NCBI RefSeq assembly: GCF_900090245.1
Contig: NZ_FMDN01000004.1
Span: 16,159-80,158, forward strand
DNA length: 64,000 nucleotides
Origin: Micromonospora halophytica
GTDB taxonomy: Bacteria > Actinomycetota > Actinomycetes > Mycobacteriales > Micromonosporaceae
Reading direction: 5' to 3'
Numbering within the stretch: position 1 is the first letter of the stretch; every line of letters starts with the position of its first letter. Under the pieces are notes generated by a model. That model was given only the letters and a program-made list of their open reading frames with translations, had not been told where the DNA came from and ran no database searches. The position numbers and the translations under genes are program-made. This document shows positions 8,361 through 17,202 of the stretch, one piece after another.

Positions 8361-9470
8361 TCAGAGGTACCCGCCGATCTCGGTCGGCACGATGGTGGTC
8401 GGCACCGCCCCGGAGCGCAGCGCGTACAGCTCGGCGAGGGTCGCGCCCTGCGGGGGCACCCCGGCCGACGCGCCGAGCCACCCGGTCGCCTCCGCGTACG
8501 ACAGCGGCCCCACCTCGACCCGGGCCAGGCACCGGCCGGGACGGACCACCGCCGGGTGCAACCGGGACAGGTCCTCGTTGGTGGTGATCGCGACCAGCAC
8601 GTCCCGGCCCTGCCCGAGCAGCCCGTCGGTGAGGTTGAGCAGCCGGGACAACGCCTGCCCGGCCGCCTGCTTCGCCTCGCCCCGGATCAGCTCGTCGCAG
8701 TCCTCCAGGATCAGCAGCCGCCACTTGCGGGTCGTGCCGCTGTCGCCGTCGTCCTCCTCGCCGACCGCCACCTCCGACAGGTACGCGGTGTCGCCGAAGA
8801 GCACATCCGGGTCGAGGACGCAGTCGACCTGGCACCAGTCACGCCAGTGCCGGGTCAGCGCCCGCAGCGCGGTGGTCTTGCCGGTGCCGGGCGCGCCGTG
8901 CAGCAGGATCAGCCGGCCGGAGACGGTCTCCGGGGTGACCGCCATCAGCGCGTCCAGGGCGGTGCCGGCCGCCGCGCTGTAGTTGGGCCGGATGGTGGCC
9001 CACTCCGGGGCGACGATCGACCGCAGGTCGCGCTGGGCACCCCGGCGCGGGTTCTGGTGCCAGAAGCCGATCCGGGCGGTGTCCGGGGCCTCCGGCTCGG
9101 CGGCCCCGTCGACGATCCGGTCCAGGGCGGACTGGCCGACCTCGTCGTCGACCGCCGTCACGGTCACCTCGGCGCCGCGCCCCTTCCAGGTCACCACGCG
9201 CGCGGTCCAGCCGTCACCGGCGAGCAGCCGCGAGCGCTGCCGGTTCTCGATGGCGGTCCGTAGCAGCCGCCCGTCGGGAACCGTCAGCGACGCCTCGGGG
9301 CGGACCCGGGAGAGCCGGACGGTCCGCGACCACGGGTGGCGGCCGGTGACGAAGTCCGCCAGCATCAGGGCGTCCACCACGTCGCACGGGGTGTCCGCGT
9401 CGTCGTACTGCAGGGCCGAGGGCAGGTCGACGCCGGTCGGGGCGCCGGACGGTTCGGGGGTGCTGCGCAT
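8361..9470 (-). CDS. AAA-family ATPase with N-terminal DUF5925-like domain
   Basis: 369 aa. The N-terminal half (about 1-160) resembles a domain of unknown function seen in actinobacteria. The C-terminal half is an AAA module with Walker A GAPGTGKTT (about residue 192), Walker B LLILEDCDE (about 250), a sensor-1-like ITTNE and an arginine-rich PAVVRPGRC segment as in AAA proteins that close on a neighbouring subunit. This suggests an oligomeric remodelling ATPase of unknown client. The start ATG has no SD; GATGAT lies 6 nt upstream, so it may be leaderless. No partner gene is evident nearby. Confidence 0.8.
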   Translation of the reverse strand: MRSTPEPSGAPTGVDLPSALQYDDADTPCDVVDALMLADFVTGRHPWSRTVRLSRVRPEASLTVPDGRLLRTAIENRQRSRLLAGDGWTARVVTWKGRGAEVTVTAVDDEVGQSALDRIVDGAAEPEAPDTARIGFWHQNPRRGAQRDLRSIVAPEWATIRPNYSAAAGTALDALMAVTPETVSGRLILLHGAPGTGKTTALRALTRHWRDWCQVDCVLDPDVLFGDTAYLSEVAVGEEDDGDSGTTRKWRLLILEDCDELIRGEAKQAAGQALSRLLNLTDGLLGQGRDVLVAITTNEDLSRLHPAVVRPGRCLARVEVGPLSYAEATGWLGASAGVPPQGATLAELYALRSGAVPTTIVPTEIGGYL

Positions 9471-9510
9471 CGCCCGATCATCGCGAGCCGGGGCCGCCGC
9501 GTACAGCGCA

Positions 9511-11019
9511 TTAGGGCGTGGCGTCGCTCCGGTCCATGATGAGGCCCCGGGCGGCGGCGTACCGCTCGCGGACGACGGGGACCGGCTCGGCCGCGTACTC
9601 CTCGGCGTCGGTGACCGCCCAGGCGGGCGGAGTCGCGCCGCCCAGGGCGACCCAGGCGGCCTGGCGGGCCGCGCCGTCGGCGACGTACTCCCCCGGCGGC
9701 GGTACGACCACCGGCCGGGCGAAGACCTGCGGGGCGATCCGGCGGACCGCTGCGGAGCGGGCCCCGCCCCCGACCAGGACGATCCGCTCGGCCCGCGCCC
9801 CCTGTGCGATCAGCGCGTCCAGGCCGTCGGCGAGCGCGCAGAGCATCCCCTCGACGGCGGCCCGGGCCAGGTGCGCCGGGGTCGCGGTGTGCAGGGTGAG
9901 CCCGTGCAGCGCCCCGGTGGCCCGCGGCCGGACCGGGGTCCGCTCCCCCTCCAGGTAGGGGACCAGCACCAGCCCGTCGGCCCCGGGCGGTGCGGCCAGC
10001 GCCAGGTCGGACAGTTCGTCGAGGCCGACCCCGAGCATCGCCGCCGCGGCGTCGAGCACCCGGGCCGCGTTGAGCGTGCAGACCAGCGGCAGGAACCGGC
10101 CGGTGGCGTCGGCGAACCCGGCCACCGCGCCGCCGGGGTCGGCGGCCGGGGCGTCGGAGACCGCGAAGACCGTGCCGGACGTGCCGATGGAGACGACCAC
10201 GTCACCGGGGCCGGCCCCGACGCCGAGCGCGGCGGCGGCGTTGTCGCCGGCCCCCGGGCCGAGCAGCACCGCCCTGCCGGACGGTGCCGGCGTCGTACCT
10301 TCGCCGACCGCCGTGCCGGTCGAAGCCACCGGAGAGCCGCCCGGACCGGCCAGGACGGACGGGGCCAGGTGACCGGCGACCTCGGCCGGACCGAGGACCG
10401 CCGGCACCCCCAGGCGCCGGCCGAACGCCTGTTCCAGCAGGTCGAGGCGGTACTCGCCGGTGCGCGGTGTCCAGTAGCCGGTGCCTGAGGCGTCACTCCG
10501 GTCGGTGCTCAGCGCATCCAGGCCGGGCGCGCCGGCCAACCGCCACGTGAGCCAGTCGTGCGGCAGGCACACCGCCGCCACCCGGGCGGCGTGTTCCGGC
10601 TCGTGCCGGGCCAGCCAGCGCAGCTTGGTGACGGTGAAGCTGGCCACCGGCACGCTGCCGGCCGCCTCCGCCCAGGACCGACTGCCCGCCTCGCCACCAC
10701 CGGCCTCGGCGATCAGGTCGGCGGCGGCGTCGGCGGAACGGGTGTCGTTCCAGAGCAGGGCGGGCCGGACCACCCGGCCCGTGGAGTCCAGGCAGACCAT
10801 GCCGTGCTGCTGGCCGGCGACCGAGACGGCCGCGACGTCGGCCAGCCCGCCGGCAGCGTCGACCGCCGAGCGCAGCGCCTGCCACCAGGCCTCGGGGTCG
10901 ACCTCGGTGCCGTCCGGGTGCGGCGCGCGGCCCTGCCGGAGCAGCGCGCCGGTCTCCGCGTCCCGGACGACGACCTTGCAGGACTGGGTGGACGAGTCGA
11001 CCCCGGCGACGAGCGGCAT
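9511..11019 (-). CDS. xylB: xylulokinase
   Basis: FGGY-family sugar kinase, 502 aa, phosphorylating D-xylulose to xylulose 5-phosphate for the pentose phosphate pathway. The N-terminal phosphate-1 motif [13 protein letters not shown], the substrate segment AGQQHGMV, and ALLWNDTRS are typical of XylB. The C-terminal half carries the adenosine region [15 protein letters not shown]. The start ATG at 11019 lies just downstream of the xylA stop (11 nt apart), so xylA and xylB form one operon transcribed leftward. A much longer upstream open frame overlaps xylA antisense-phase and is spurious. Confidence 0.94.
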   Translation of the reverse strand: MPLVAGVDSSTQSCKVVVRDAETGALLRQGRAPHPDGTEVDPEAWWQALRSAVDAAGGLADVAAVSVAGQQHGMVCLDSTGRVVRPALLWNDTRSADAAADLIAEAGGGEAGSRSWAEAAGSVPVASFTVTKLRWLARHEPEHAARVAAVCLPHDWLTWRLAGAPGLDALSTDRSDASGTGYWTPRTGEYRLDLLEQAFGRRLGVPAVLGPAEVAGHLAPSVLAGPGGSPVASTGTAVGEGTTPAPSGRAVLLGPGAGDNAAAALGVGAGPGDVVVSIGTSGTVFAVSDAPAADPGGAVAGFADATGRFLPLVCTLNAARVLDAAAAMLGVGLDELSDLALAAPPGADGLVLVPYLEGERTPVRPRATGALHGLTLHTATPAHLARAAVEGMLCALADGLDALIAQGARAERIVLVGGGARSAAVRRIAPQVFARPVVVPPPGEYVADGAARQAAWVALGGATPPAWAVTDAEEYAAEPVPVVRERYAAARGLIMDRSDATP

Positions 11020-11030
11020 GACGACCCGCC

Positions 11031-12218
11031 TCAGCGCGCGCCGAGCAGGTGCTCGACGGCGAGTTGGTTGAGCCGGACGAAGCCGAAGCCCTTCGCCCCG
11101 GCCGCGTCGACGTCGAACTCCTCGAACGCGGACCGGTCGGCGAGCAGGTCGGCGTAGCTCTCCCCCGGGTTCAGCGTCGGGGTGGACAGGTCGGCGACCC
11201 GGCTGGCCGCGAGCGCCTCGGCCACCTCCGGGTCGGCCCGGAACGCCGCGGCCCGCTCCTTGAGCAGCAGGTACGTGCGCATGTTCGCCTCGGCCGAGGC
11301 CCACACCCCGGCGACGTCCTCGGTGCGGGAGGGCTTGTAGTCGAAGTGCCGGGGCCCGTCGTACGCCGGGGCGCCCCCGGGGCCGCCGTGCTCCAGCAGG
11401 TCCACCAGGGCGAACGCGTTGAGCAGGTCACCGTGGCCGAAGACCAGGTCCTGGTCGTACTTGATGCCCCGCTGGCCGTTGAGGTCGATGTGGAACAGCT
11501 TGCCCTGCCAGAGCGCCTGGGCGATGCCGTGCGCGAAGTTCAGCCCGGCCATCTGCTCGTGCCCGACCTCCGGGTTGAGGCCGACCAGCTCGGGGTGGGC
11601 GAGGGTGGAGATGAAGCCCAGCGCGTGCCCGATGGTGGGCAGCAGGATGTCGCCGCGCGGCTCGTTCGGCTTCGGCTCGATGGCGAAGCGCAGGTCGTAG
11701 CCGGAGTCGACGACGTACTGGCAGAGCAGGTCGACCGCCTCGCGGTAGCGGTCCAGCGCCGCGCGGACGTCCTTGGCCAGGTCGTACTCGGCGCCCTCCC
11801 GGCCGCCCCACATCACGAAGGTGCGGGCGCCCAGTTCGGCGGCGAGGTCGACGTTGCGCAGCACCTTGCGCAGCGCGTACCGGCGCACGTCGCGGTCGTT
11901 GCTGGTGAAGCCGCCGTCCTTGAAGACCGGGTGGGTGAAGAGGTTGGTGGTGACCATGGGGACCACCAGGCCGGTCTCGTCGAGGGCCTTGCGGAACCGG
12001 GTCAGGTGGGCGTCGCGGGTGGCGGCGTCCGAGCCGAAGGGCACCAGGTCGTCGTCGTGGAAGGTGATCCCGTACGCGCCCCGCTCGGCGAGGCGGTGCA
12101 CGGCCTCGACCGGGTCCAGCTCTCCCCGGGTGGCGTCGCCGAACGGGTCACGGGCCGGCCAGCCCACCGTCCAGAGCCCGAAGGAGAACTTGTCGGCGGG
12201 GGTGGGACGGGGTGCCAT
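11031..12218 (-). CDS. xylA: xylose isomerase
   Basis: Converts D-xylose to D-xylulose; 395 aa, the normal size of the actinobacterial class. Visible active-site elements are the catalytic-His region [11 protein letters not shown] (about residue 53), [10 protein letters not shown], the metal-ligand segment [11 protein letters not shown] (about 181), [12 protein letters not shown] and [16 protein letters not shown]. The start has GGAGG 5-9 nt upstream. It is the first gene of xylAB and divergent from a ROK regulator; the 79-bp intergenic region contains the likely repressor operator. Confidence 0.96.
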   Translation of the reverse strand: MAPRPTPADKFSFGLWTVGWPARDPFGDATRGELDPVEAVHRLAERGAYGITFHDDDLVPFGSDAATRDAHLTRFRKALDETGLVVPMVTTNLFTHPVFKDGGFTSNDRDVRRYALRKVLRNVDLAAELGARTFVMWGGREGAEYDLAKDVRAALDRYREAVDLLCQYVVDSGYDLRFAIEPKPNEPRGDILLPTIGHALGFISTLAHPELVGLNPEVGHEQMAGLNFAHGIAQALWQGKLFHIDLNGQRGIKYDQDLVFGHGDLLNAFALVDLLEHGGPGGAPAYDGPRHFDYKPSRTEDVAGVWASAEANMRTYLLLKERAAAFRADPEVAEALAASRVADLSTPTLNPGESYADLLADRSAFEEFDVDAAGAKGFGFVRLNQLAVEHLLGAR

Positions 12219-12249
12219 GGCAGACCTCCGGTGGTGGTGTCGTCCGCTA

Positions 12250-12271
12250 TTTGTTCAGTGGTTGAATTAAA
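12250..12271. promoter_or_regulatory. xyl operator in the xylA / ROK-regulator divergent region
   Basis: An AT-rich imperfect inverted repeat, TTTGTTCA-GTGG-TTGAATTAA, stands out in otherwise GC-rich sequence. Its composition and position match XylR-type operators controlling xylAB in actinomycetes (family knowledge). It lies 32 nt before the xylA start and 27 nt before the GTG I assign to the ROK gene. Confidence 0.65.
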
Positions 12272-12297
12272 TGGCCACGGTGTGGCACTGTCAAGCG

Positions 12298-13530
12298 GTG
12301 ACCAGCGCCAGCACCGCCGGAGCGGTCCGCCAGGGCAGCCTGCGTGAGCTCAACCTCGCCGTGGTGCTCGGCCGGATCGCCACCGCCGACCGACCGCCCT
12401 CCCGGGCCGCGATCGCCTCCGACACCGGCCTGACCCGGGCCACCGTCTCCGCAGTCGTCGACGACCTGATCGCCGGCCGGCTCGTGGTCGAGGCCGAACC
12501 GGAACCGCGCGCCGGGGCCGGCCGGCCCGCCCGCGGACTGCGGCTCGCCGGCGACGGACCCGCCGGGCTCGGCCTGGAGGTCAACGTCGACTACCTCGCC
12601 GCCTGCGTGGTCGACCTGACCGGCCAGGTCCGCCACCACGAGATGCACCGGGCCGACCTGCGCCCCCTCTCCCCCGGCGACGCCCTCGCCCGCCTGGTCG
12701 AGCTGGCCGGGCGGGCCCGGACCGCCGCCGACCGGCAGGGGTTGACCCTGGCCGGCGCGACGCTGGCGGTGCCCGGCCTGGTCGACGCCCACGGGCTGGT
12801 CCGGCTCGCGCCCAACCTCGGCTGGCGCGAGGTGGACGTGCCCGCCCTGCTCGCCGGGCACCCGGCGCTGACCGGGACGGTCGCGGACGGCCCGGCGCTG
12901 ACCGTCGACAACGAGGCCAACCTGGCCGCCCTCGGCGAACTGCACGCCACCCCCGGGACGGCGAGCTTCCTGCACGTCTCCGGCGAGATCGGCATCGGCG
13001 CGGGGATCGTGCTCGACGGCGCGCTCTTCCGGGGCGCCCGGGGTTGGAGCGGGGAGCTGGGCCACGTACCGGTCGACCCGGCCGGACCGCGCTGCCGGTG
13101 CGGTGCACGGGGCTGCCTGGAGACGTACGCCGGTCAGGAGGCCATCCTCGCGGCGGCCGGACTCGCCGGCGCGGACCTCCCGGCGGACACCGCCGCCCGG
13201 CGGTTGGCCGACCTCGCCGGGGCGGGTGACCGGGCGACCCTCGACGCGCTGCGCGCGGCCGGCACCGCCCTCGGGGTGGCCGTCTCCGGTGTGGTCAACC
13301 TGCTCGACCTGGACACCGTGGTGCTCGGCGGTGGATACGCGACACTCGCCCCCTGGCTCCGCCCGCCGGTCGCCGCCGAACTGGCCGACCGGGTGCTCAC
13401 CGCCGCCTGGTCCCCGGTCACGGTCCGCGCGGCGGCCCTCGGGCCGGAGTCCGCCGCCGTCGGCGGAGCCGGCTCGGTGGTCCGGCGGATCATCACCCGA
13501 CCGTCCGGTTGGCTCGGCCGCCGGGAGTGA
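12298..13530 (+). CDS. ROK-family transcriptional repressor (XylR-like)
   Basis: DNA-binding ROK protein of about 410 aa. The N-terminal winged HTH (RAAIASDTGLTRATVSAVVD, about residues 40-60) is followed by a sugar-kinase-like ROK domain. The ROK zinc site CRCGARGCLE is intact (about residues 264-273), as is GEIGIGAGIVLDG. The start is uncertain: ATG 12271 overlaps the operator and has no SD, while in-frame GTG 12298 leaves the operator in the promoter; I favour GTG. Being divergent from xylA, it is the likely xylose-responsive repressor of xylAB and possibly of itself. Confidence 0.88.
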   Translation: MTSASTAGAVRQGSLRELNLAVVLGRIATADRPPSRAAIASDTGLTRATVSAVVDDLIAGRLVVEAEPEPRAGAGRPARGLRLAGDGPAGLGLEVNVDYLAACVVDLTGQVRHHEMHRADLRPLSPGDALARLVELAGRARTAADRQGLTLAGATLAVPGLVDAHGLVRLAPNLGWREVDVPALLAGHPALTGTVADGPALTVDNEANLAALGELHATPGTASFLHVSGEIGIGAGIVLDGALFRGARGWSGELGHVPVDPAGPRCRCGARGCLETYAGQEAILAAAGLAGADLPADTAARRLADLAGAGDRATLDALRAAGTALGVAVSGVVNLLDLDTVVLGGGYATLAPWLRPPVAAELADRVLTAAWSPVTVRAAALGPESAAVGGAGSVVRRIITRPSGWLGRRE

Positions 13531-13617
13531 CCCGGTTTCCTCGATGGGCGATCCCGCCCCCACCTCGGTACGCTTTCCCTCAGGCAACGATTCCCATCCG
13601 AGGAGTGCACGACCAGC

Positions 13618-13662
13618 ATGCGCACAGGTCGACAGGCCGAGGCGCCCGGCGACCGGCGGTGA
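13618..13662 (+). CDS. possible 14-codon leader ORF upstream of the PP2C phosphatase
   Basis: ATG 13618 follows GAGGAG at 13 nt and encodes MRTGRQAEAPGDRR before TGA at 13660-13662. That stop overlaps the GTG (13659) that best starts the downstream phosphatase, in a GTGA arrangement typical of translational coupling. It could be a coupling leader peptide, or chance. There is no homology evidence. Confidence 0.3.
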   Translation: MRTGRQAEAPGDRR

Positions 13663-15335
13663 CGACCACCCGCCGGGGCGGACACGACGGACCGGTCAGC
13701 GGCGGCGGACAGGTGTCCCGGCCGCGTACCGGGCCGTCGCCGGAAGCACCGCTGCCCGCCGATCCCCGGCTCGCCCGCGAACTGCTGGACGGTCTCGCCG
13801 AGGCCGTGGTCACCACCGACCACGCCGGGGTGGTCACCCTGGTCAACGTGATGGCCGGCGAACTGCTCCCCGACCTGACCCCCGGCACCGATCTCGCGCT
13901 CTGCGCCGTGCCGGCGCTGGCCGCCGCCGTCGCGCAGGGGGCCGAGACCTTCGACACCGAACACCGTGGCCGCCGGCTGCGCGGCGTCTGCCGCCGGCTC
14001 GCCGCCGGCCGGTGCGCCTGGTACGTCCGGGACGTCACCGAGGAGCAGGCGCGCACCGACGCGCTGCTCGCCGAGCGCTCCCGCACCGCCTTTCTCGCCC
14101 AGGCCGGCAGCCGCCTCGGTCTTTCCCTGCACCGCGACCAGACACTGCGGGCCGCCACCACCCTCCCGGTGCCCTACCTGGCCGACGCCGCGCTGGTCGT
14201 CCACCACCCGCCCCCGCCCGCCGAGAACCTGCCGCACTGGATCCGGCACGCCGAGGACGAGCCCGCGCCGGTGACCGGGACCGCGCCCTGGGCGTTCACC
14301 GGCTCGGTCCCCGGCCTCGCGGACGCCCTCCACGGCCGCCCCACCGACCCCAGCCCGTGGCTCGACGCCGAACTGGCCGACCTGGCCGACGTGCTGCCGG
14401 CGACCTTCGGCCGCCCCGGCACCCTGCTGATCAGCCCGATGCCCGGCGCCGGCGGCCCGGCCGGGGCCCTGATCCTGATCCGCCGGGCCGGGCGCCCCGG
14501 ATTCGACCAGCGCGACATCGAACTGGCCCGCGAGTTCGCCGCCCGGGCCGGCGCCGCGATCGCCACCGCCGAGCTCCACGGCGAGCAGGCCCACCTGGCG
14601 CGGGTGCTCCAGAACAGCCTCCTGCCGCCGAAACTGCCGCCACTGCCCGGGCTCACCCTGGCCGGCGGCTACCGGGCCGCCGGGGACAGCCTGCGCATCG
14701 GCGGCGACTTCTACGAGGTGTTCCCCACCGCCTCCGGCGGGATGTTCGCCCTCGGCGACGTCTGCGGCAAGGGCGTCGGCGCGGCCGTGCTCACCGGGCG
14801 GGTCCGTCAGTCGTTGCAGACCCTCCGCCTGGTCGAGCAGCGTCCGCTGGAGCTGTTGGAGCTGCTCAACCGGGCACTGTTCGACGCACCGGACGCCACC
14901 CGCCGCGCCCAGTTCACCACCCTGCTGCTCGGCACCGCCGACCCCGAGCCCGACGGTGGGGCCCGGGTCCGGATCGCCGGCGGCGGGCACCCGTCGCCGC
15001 TGGTCGTACGCACCGACGGCAGCGTCACCCGGGTGCCGGTCGGCGGGATGCCGATCGGCGCGCTCGCCGACGCGACGTTCCGCGAGGCCAGGGTCCGGCT
15101 GGCCCCGGGTGAACTACTGCTGGCACACACCGACGGGGTGACCGAGGCGCGCGGGGGCCCGGCGGCGGTGGAGATGTTCGGTGAGCGGCGGCTGTTCCAG
15201 GCGCTCGCCTCGGCGGCCGGGCTGCCACCGGCCGCGGTGGTCGACCGGCTGCTGCAACTGGTCGACGAATGGCTGGACGGGCAGGCCCACGACGACATCG
15301 CCATGCTCGCCGTCCGCGCCTCGGGGCCCGCGTGA
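13659..15335 (+). CDS. SpoIIE/PP2C-type phosphatase with PAS-like and GAF-like sensory domains
   Basis: Predicted Ser/Thr phosphatase of 558 aa in a signalling cascade, probably acting on a phosphorylated anti-sigma-factor antagonist (family inference). A PAS-like segment (about 30-130), a GAF-like segment (about 150-310) and a coiled linker (AELHGEQAHLARVLQNSLLP, about 305-325) lead to the SpoIIE domain. All metal-binding acidic motifs are present: GGDFYEVF, LGDVCGKG, HTDGVTEA and the terminal HDDIAML. The start GTG 13659 is set by phase and overlaps a possible leader ORF; GTG 13605 is an alternative. The in-frame sequence after its stop still looks coding-like (see findings). Confidence 0.88.
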   Translation: MTTTRRGGHDGPVSGGGQVSRPRTGPSPEAPLPADPRLARELLDGLAEAVVTTDHAGVVTLVNVMAGELLPDLTPGTDLALCAVPALAAAVAQGAETFDTEHRGRRLRGVCRRLAAGRCAWYVRDVTEEQARTDALLAERSRTAFLAQAGSRLGLSLHRDQTLRAATTLPVPYLADAALVVHHPPPPAENLPHWIRHAEDEPAPVTGTAPWAFTGSVPGLADALHGRPTDPSPWLDAELADLADVLPATFGRPGTLLISPMPGAGGPAGALILIRRAGRPGFDQRDIELAREFAARAGAAIATAELHGEQAHLARVLQNSLLPPKLPPLPGLTLAGGYRAAGDSLRIGGDFYEVFPTASGGMFALGDVCGKGVGAAVLTGRVRQSLQTLRLVEQRPLELLELLNRALFDAPDATRRAQFTTLLLGTADPEPDGGARVRIAGGGHPSPLVVRTDGSVTRVPVGGMPIGALADATFREARVRLAPGELLLAHTDGVTEARGGPAAVEMFGERRLFQALASAAGLPPAAVVDRLLQLVDEWLDGQAHDDIAMLAVRASGPA

Positions 15336-15458
15336 GCGCGGACGACCGGAGCCCACCGGCGGGTGACGCCGGCCGACGTCGCGGCGTACCTCGACGGGCC
15401 GGGCTTCGGCACGGACGGCCGGGCCCCGACCGGCCCCGGCTGACCTGGGGCCGGTCGC

Positions 15459-15962
15459 TCAGGCCGAGCGGGCCACCGAGTCGTCGACGGCCTCGCGGGC
15501 CGGCGGTGGCGCGAGCACCGACCGCTCGGCCGGCGGCGCCGCCGTGCCCTCCCGCTCCCGGGCCACCCGGTCGAACTCCCGGATGCCGCGCAGCAAGGCC
15601 TCGCGCCCCTCGCCGCTCATGCCGGAGAGCACGTCGGCCAACCGCCGGCGGCGGTCCCGGCGCAGCTCGGCGAGGAGCCGGCGGGCCTCCGGGGTCAGGT
15701 GCAGGGAGATCTCCCGGCGGTCGAGGCGGCCCGGCTCACGTTCCAGCATGCCGGCGGCGACCAGCCGGTCACAGAGCCGGCTGGCCGACGAGAGCAGCAT
15801 GTCCAGCAGCGTGGCGAGTCGGCGGAGGTTGATCCCGTCGTGCCGCTCCACCACCATGACGGCGCGAAGCTGAGGGCCGGAGAGACGGCTCGTCGTCCGC
15901 TCACGCGCCGCTTCCCACACGGACAGGAGGGCACCGGCCGCGGCGTCCAGCTCGGCGGCCAT
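15459..15962 (-). CDS. MarR-family transcriptional regulator
   Basis: Winged-helix regulator of about 167 aa. The DNA-binding core reads LSGPQLRAVMVVERHDGIN, LLSSASRLCDRLVAAGMLER and the wing RLDRREISLHLT. I start at ATG 15962 (MAAELDAAAG). An upstream in-frame ATG at 16001 would add 13 residues encoded by codons rare in this genome (GAA, GGT, CCT, GGA, CCA, AGT), so that stretch is probably not translated. The C-terminal tail is Ala/Pro-rich. It lies divergent from the second PP2C phosphatase and may control it. The ligand is unknown. Confidence 0.82.
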   Translation of the reverse strand: MAAELDAAAGALLSVWEAARERTTSRLSGPQLRAVMVVERHDGINLRRLATLLDMLLSSASRLCDRLVAAGMLEREPGRLDRREISLHLTPEARRLLAELRRDRRRRLADVLSGMSGEGREALLRGIREFDRVAREREGTAAPPAERSVLAPPPAREAVDDSVARSA

Positions 15963-16059
15963 ACTCACGTCTGGTCCGCGAGGACCGCTTTCTTCGGCCA
16001 TGGTGGGCACGAGACTACCCCGGGGACCGGGTGGTCGGCCCCTGTCAACAGGAGTGACG

Positions 16060-17190
16060 ATGAGCGGACCGGCGGACCGGGCCCGGCGGGTGTTGATCGA
16101 GGCGCCGGCCGACCTGCTGCTCGACCGGCTGGGCGACGAGTTGGCGGCTGACTTCGGCATCGCCGAGATCGAGCTGTACCAGGTCGACTACCGGCTCTCG
16201 GTGCTGTTGCCGCTGGGCGACGGGGAGCCCCTCACCGGGCCGGGCCACCCGGCGTGGCGCTGCTTCGACCACCAGGAGCCGATCGTCGTGGGCGACACCG
16301 GTTGGTTCCCGGTGGGGATGCGCGGCGAGCGGCGCGGGGTGCTCCGGCTCGCCCCGGTGCCGCCGGGCCGGGACGCCGTCGACCAGCTCGCCGCCGCCGC
16401 CACCGCGCTCGGGCACGAACTGGCCGCCGTGTCCGCGGGCACCGACGTGTACCGGGCCGCCCGCCGGGCCCGCCGGCTGACCCTCGCCGCGGAGATGCAG
16501 TGGGAGCTACTGCCCGGACGCAGCCGGGTCCGCCCCTCGTTCAGCCTGGCCGGGCAGCTGGAGCCGGCGTACGCGGTGCGCGGCGACAGTTTCGACTGGT
16601 CCGACGACGGGCACCGGCTCTGGCTCTCCACCATCAACGGCTCCGGCGAGGGGGTGGCCGCCTCGATGCTCACCTCGCTGGCCACCCACGCGCTGCGCAA
16701 CGCCCGGCGGGGCGCGCTGGCCCTGGCCGACCAGGCCGCCCTCGCCGACCAGGCGATCTACGCCCTGCACGGGGGTGAGCGGCACCTCTCCGCCCTGCTG
16801 ATGGAGCTGGACCTGGCCTCCGGCCGGCTGACGGTGGTCGACGCCGGCTCGCCCCGGCTGCTGCGACTACGCGACGGCGAGGTCACCGAGCAGGTGCTGG
16901 AGAAGCAGTTCCCGCTCGGGATGTTCGAGGGGACGGACTACCAGGAGCAGCACTTCGACCTGTGCCGCGGCGACCGGCTCTTCGTGGTCAGCGACGGGGT
17001 GATCGACGCGACCGGCGGCGACGTCCGGTACGGGGAGACCGCGCTGGACCGCTTCCTGCGCCGGACCGGCCCGATGGCGCCGTTGGACGCCGTACGGTCG
17101 TTGATCGGCGACCTGCGGGCGTTCGTGGCCGGCGACCTGATCGACGACGCGGTGGTGGTCTGCCTGGACTGGACCGGGCCGCAGCCCTGA
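16060..17190 (+). CDS. SpoIIE-type PP2C phosphatase homologue with altered metal site
   Basis: 376 aa; start ATG 16060 preceded by ACAGGAG. A degenerate GAF-like N-terminus (about 1-125) is followed by a linker (RRLTLAAEMQWELLPG) and a SpoIIE domain. The first acidic motif survives as RGDSFDW, and the later SDGVIDAT and DDAVVV aspartates are kept. The usual GDVxGHG metal motif reads INGSGEG, with Asn193 where Asp is expected. Catalytic activity may be reduced or lost, leaving a possible regulatory role. It is divergent from a MarR gene and 0.7 kb from another SpoIIE-type gene, forming a small signalling cluster. Confidence 0.82.
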   Translation: MSGPADRARRVLIEAPADLLLDRLGDELAADFGIAEIELYQVDYRLSVLLPLGDGEPLTGPGHPAWRCFDHQEPIVVGDTGWFPVGMRGERRGVLRLAPVPPGRDAVDQLAAAATALGHELAAVSAGTDVYRAARRARRLTLAAEMQWELLPGRSRVRPSFSLAGQLEPAYAVRGDSFDWSDDGHRLWLSTINGSGEGVAASMLTSLATHALRNARRGALALADQAALADQAIYALHGGERHLSALLMELDLASGRLTVVDAGSPRLLRLRDGEVTEQVLEKQFPLGMFEGTDYQEQHFDLCRGDRLFVVSDGVIDATGGDVRYGETALDRFLRRTGPMAPLDAVRSLIGDLRAFVAGDLIDDAVVVCLDWTGPQP

Positions 17191-17202
17191 CGCCCGCCGC
17201 GC

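Noticed and set aside
15963..16001. Upstream ATG (16001) as the MarR start
   Set aside because: The extra codons are rare in this genome and no SD is visible, so ATG 15962 was preferred.
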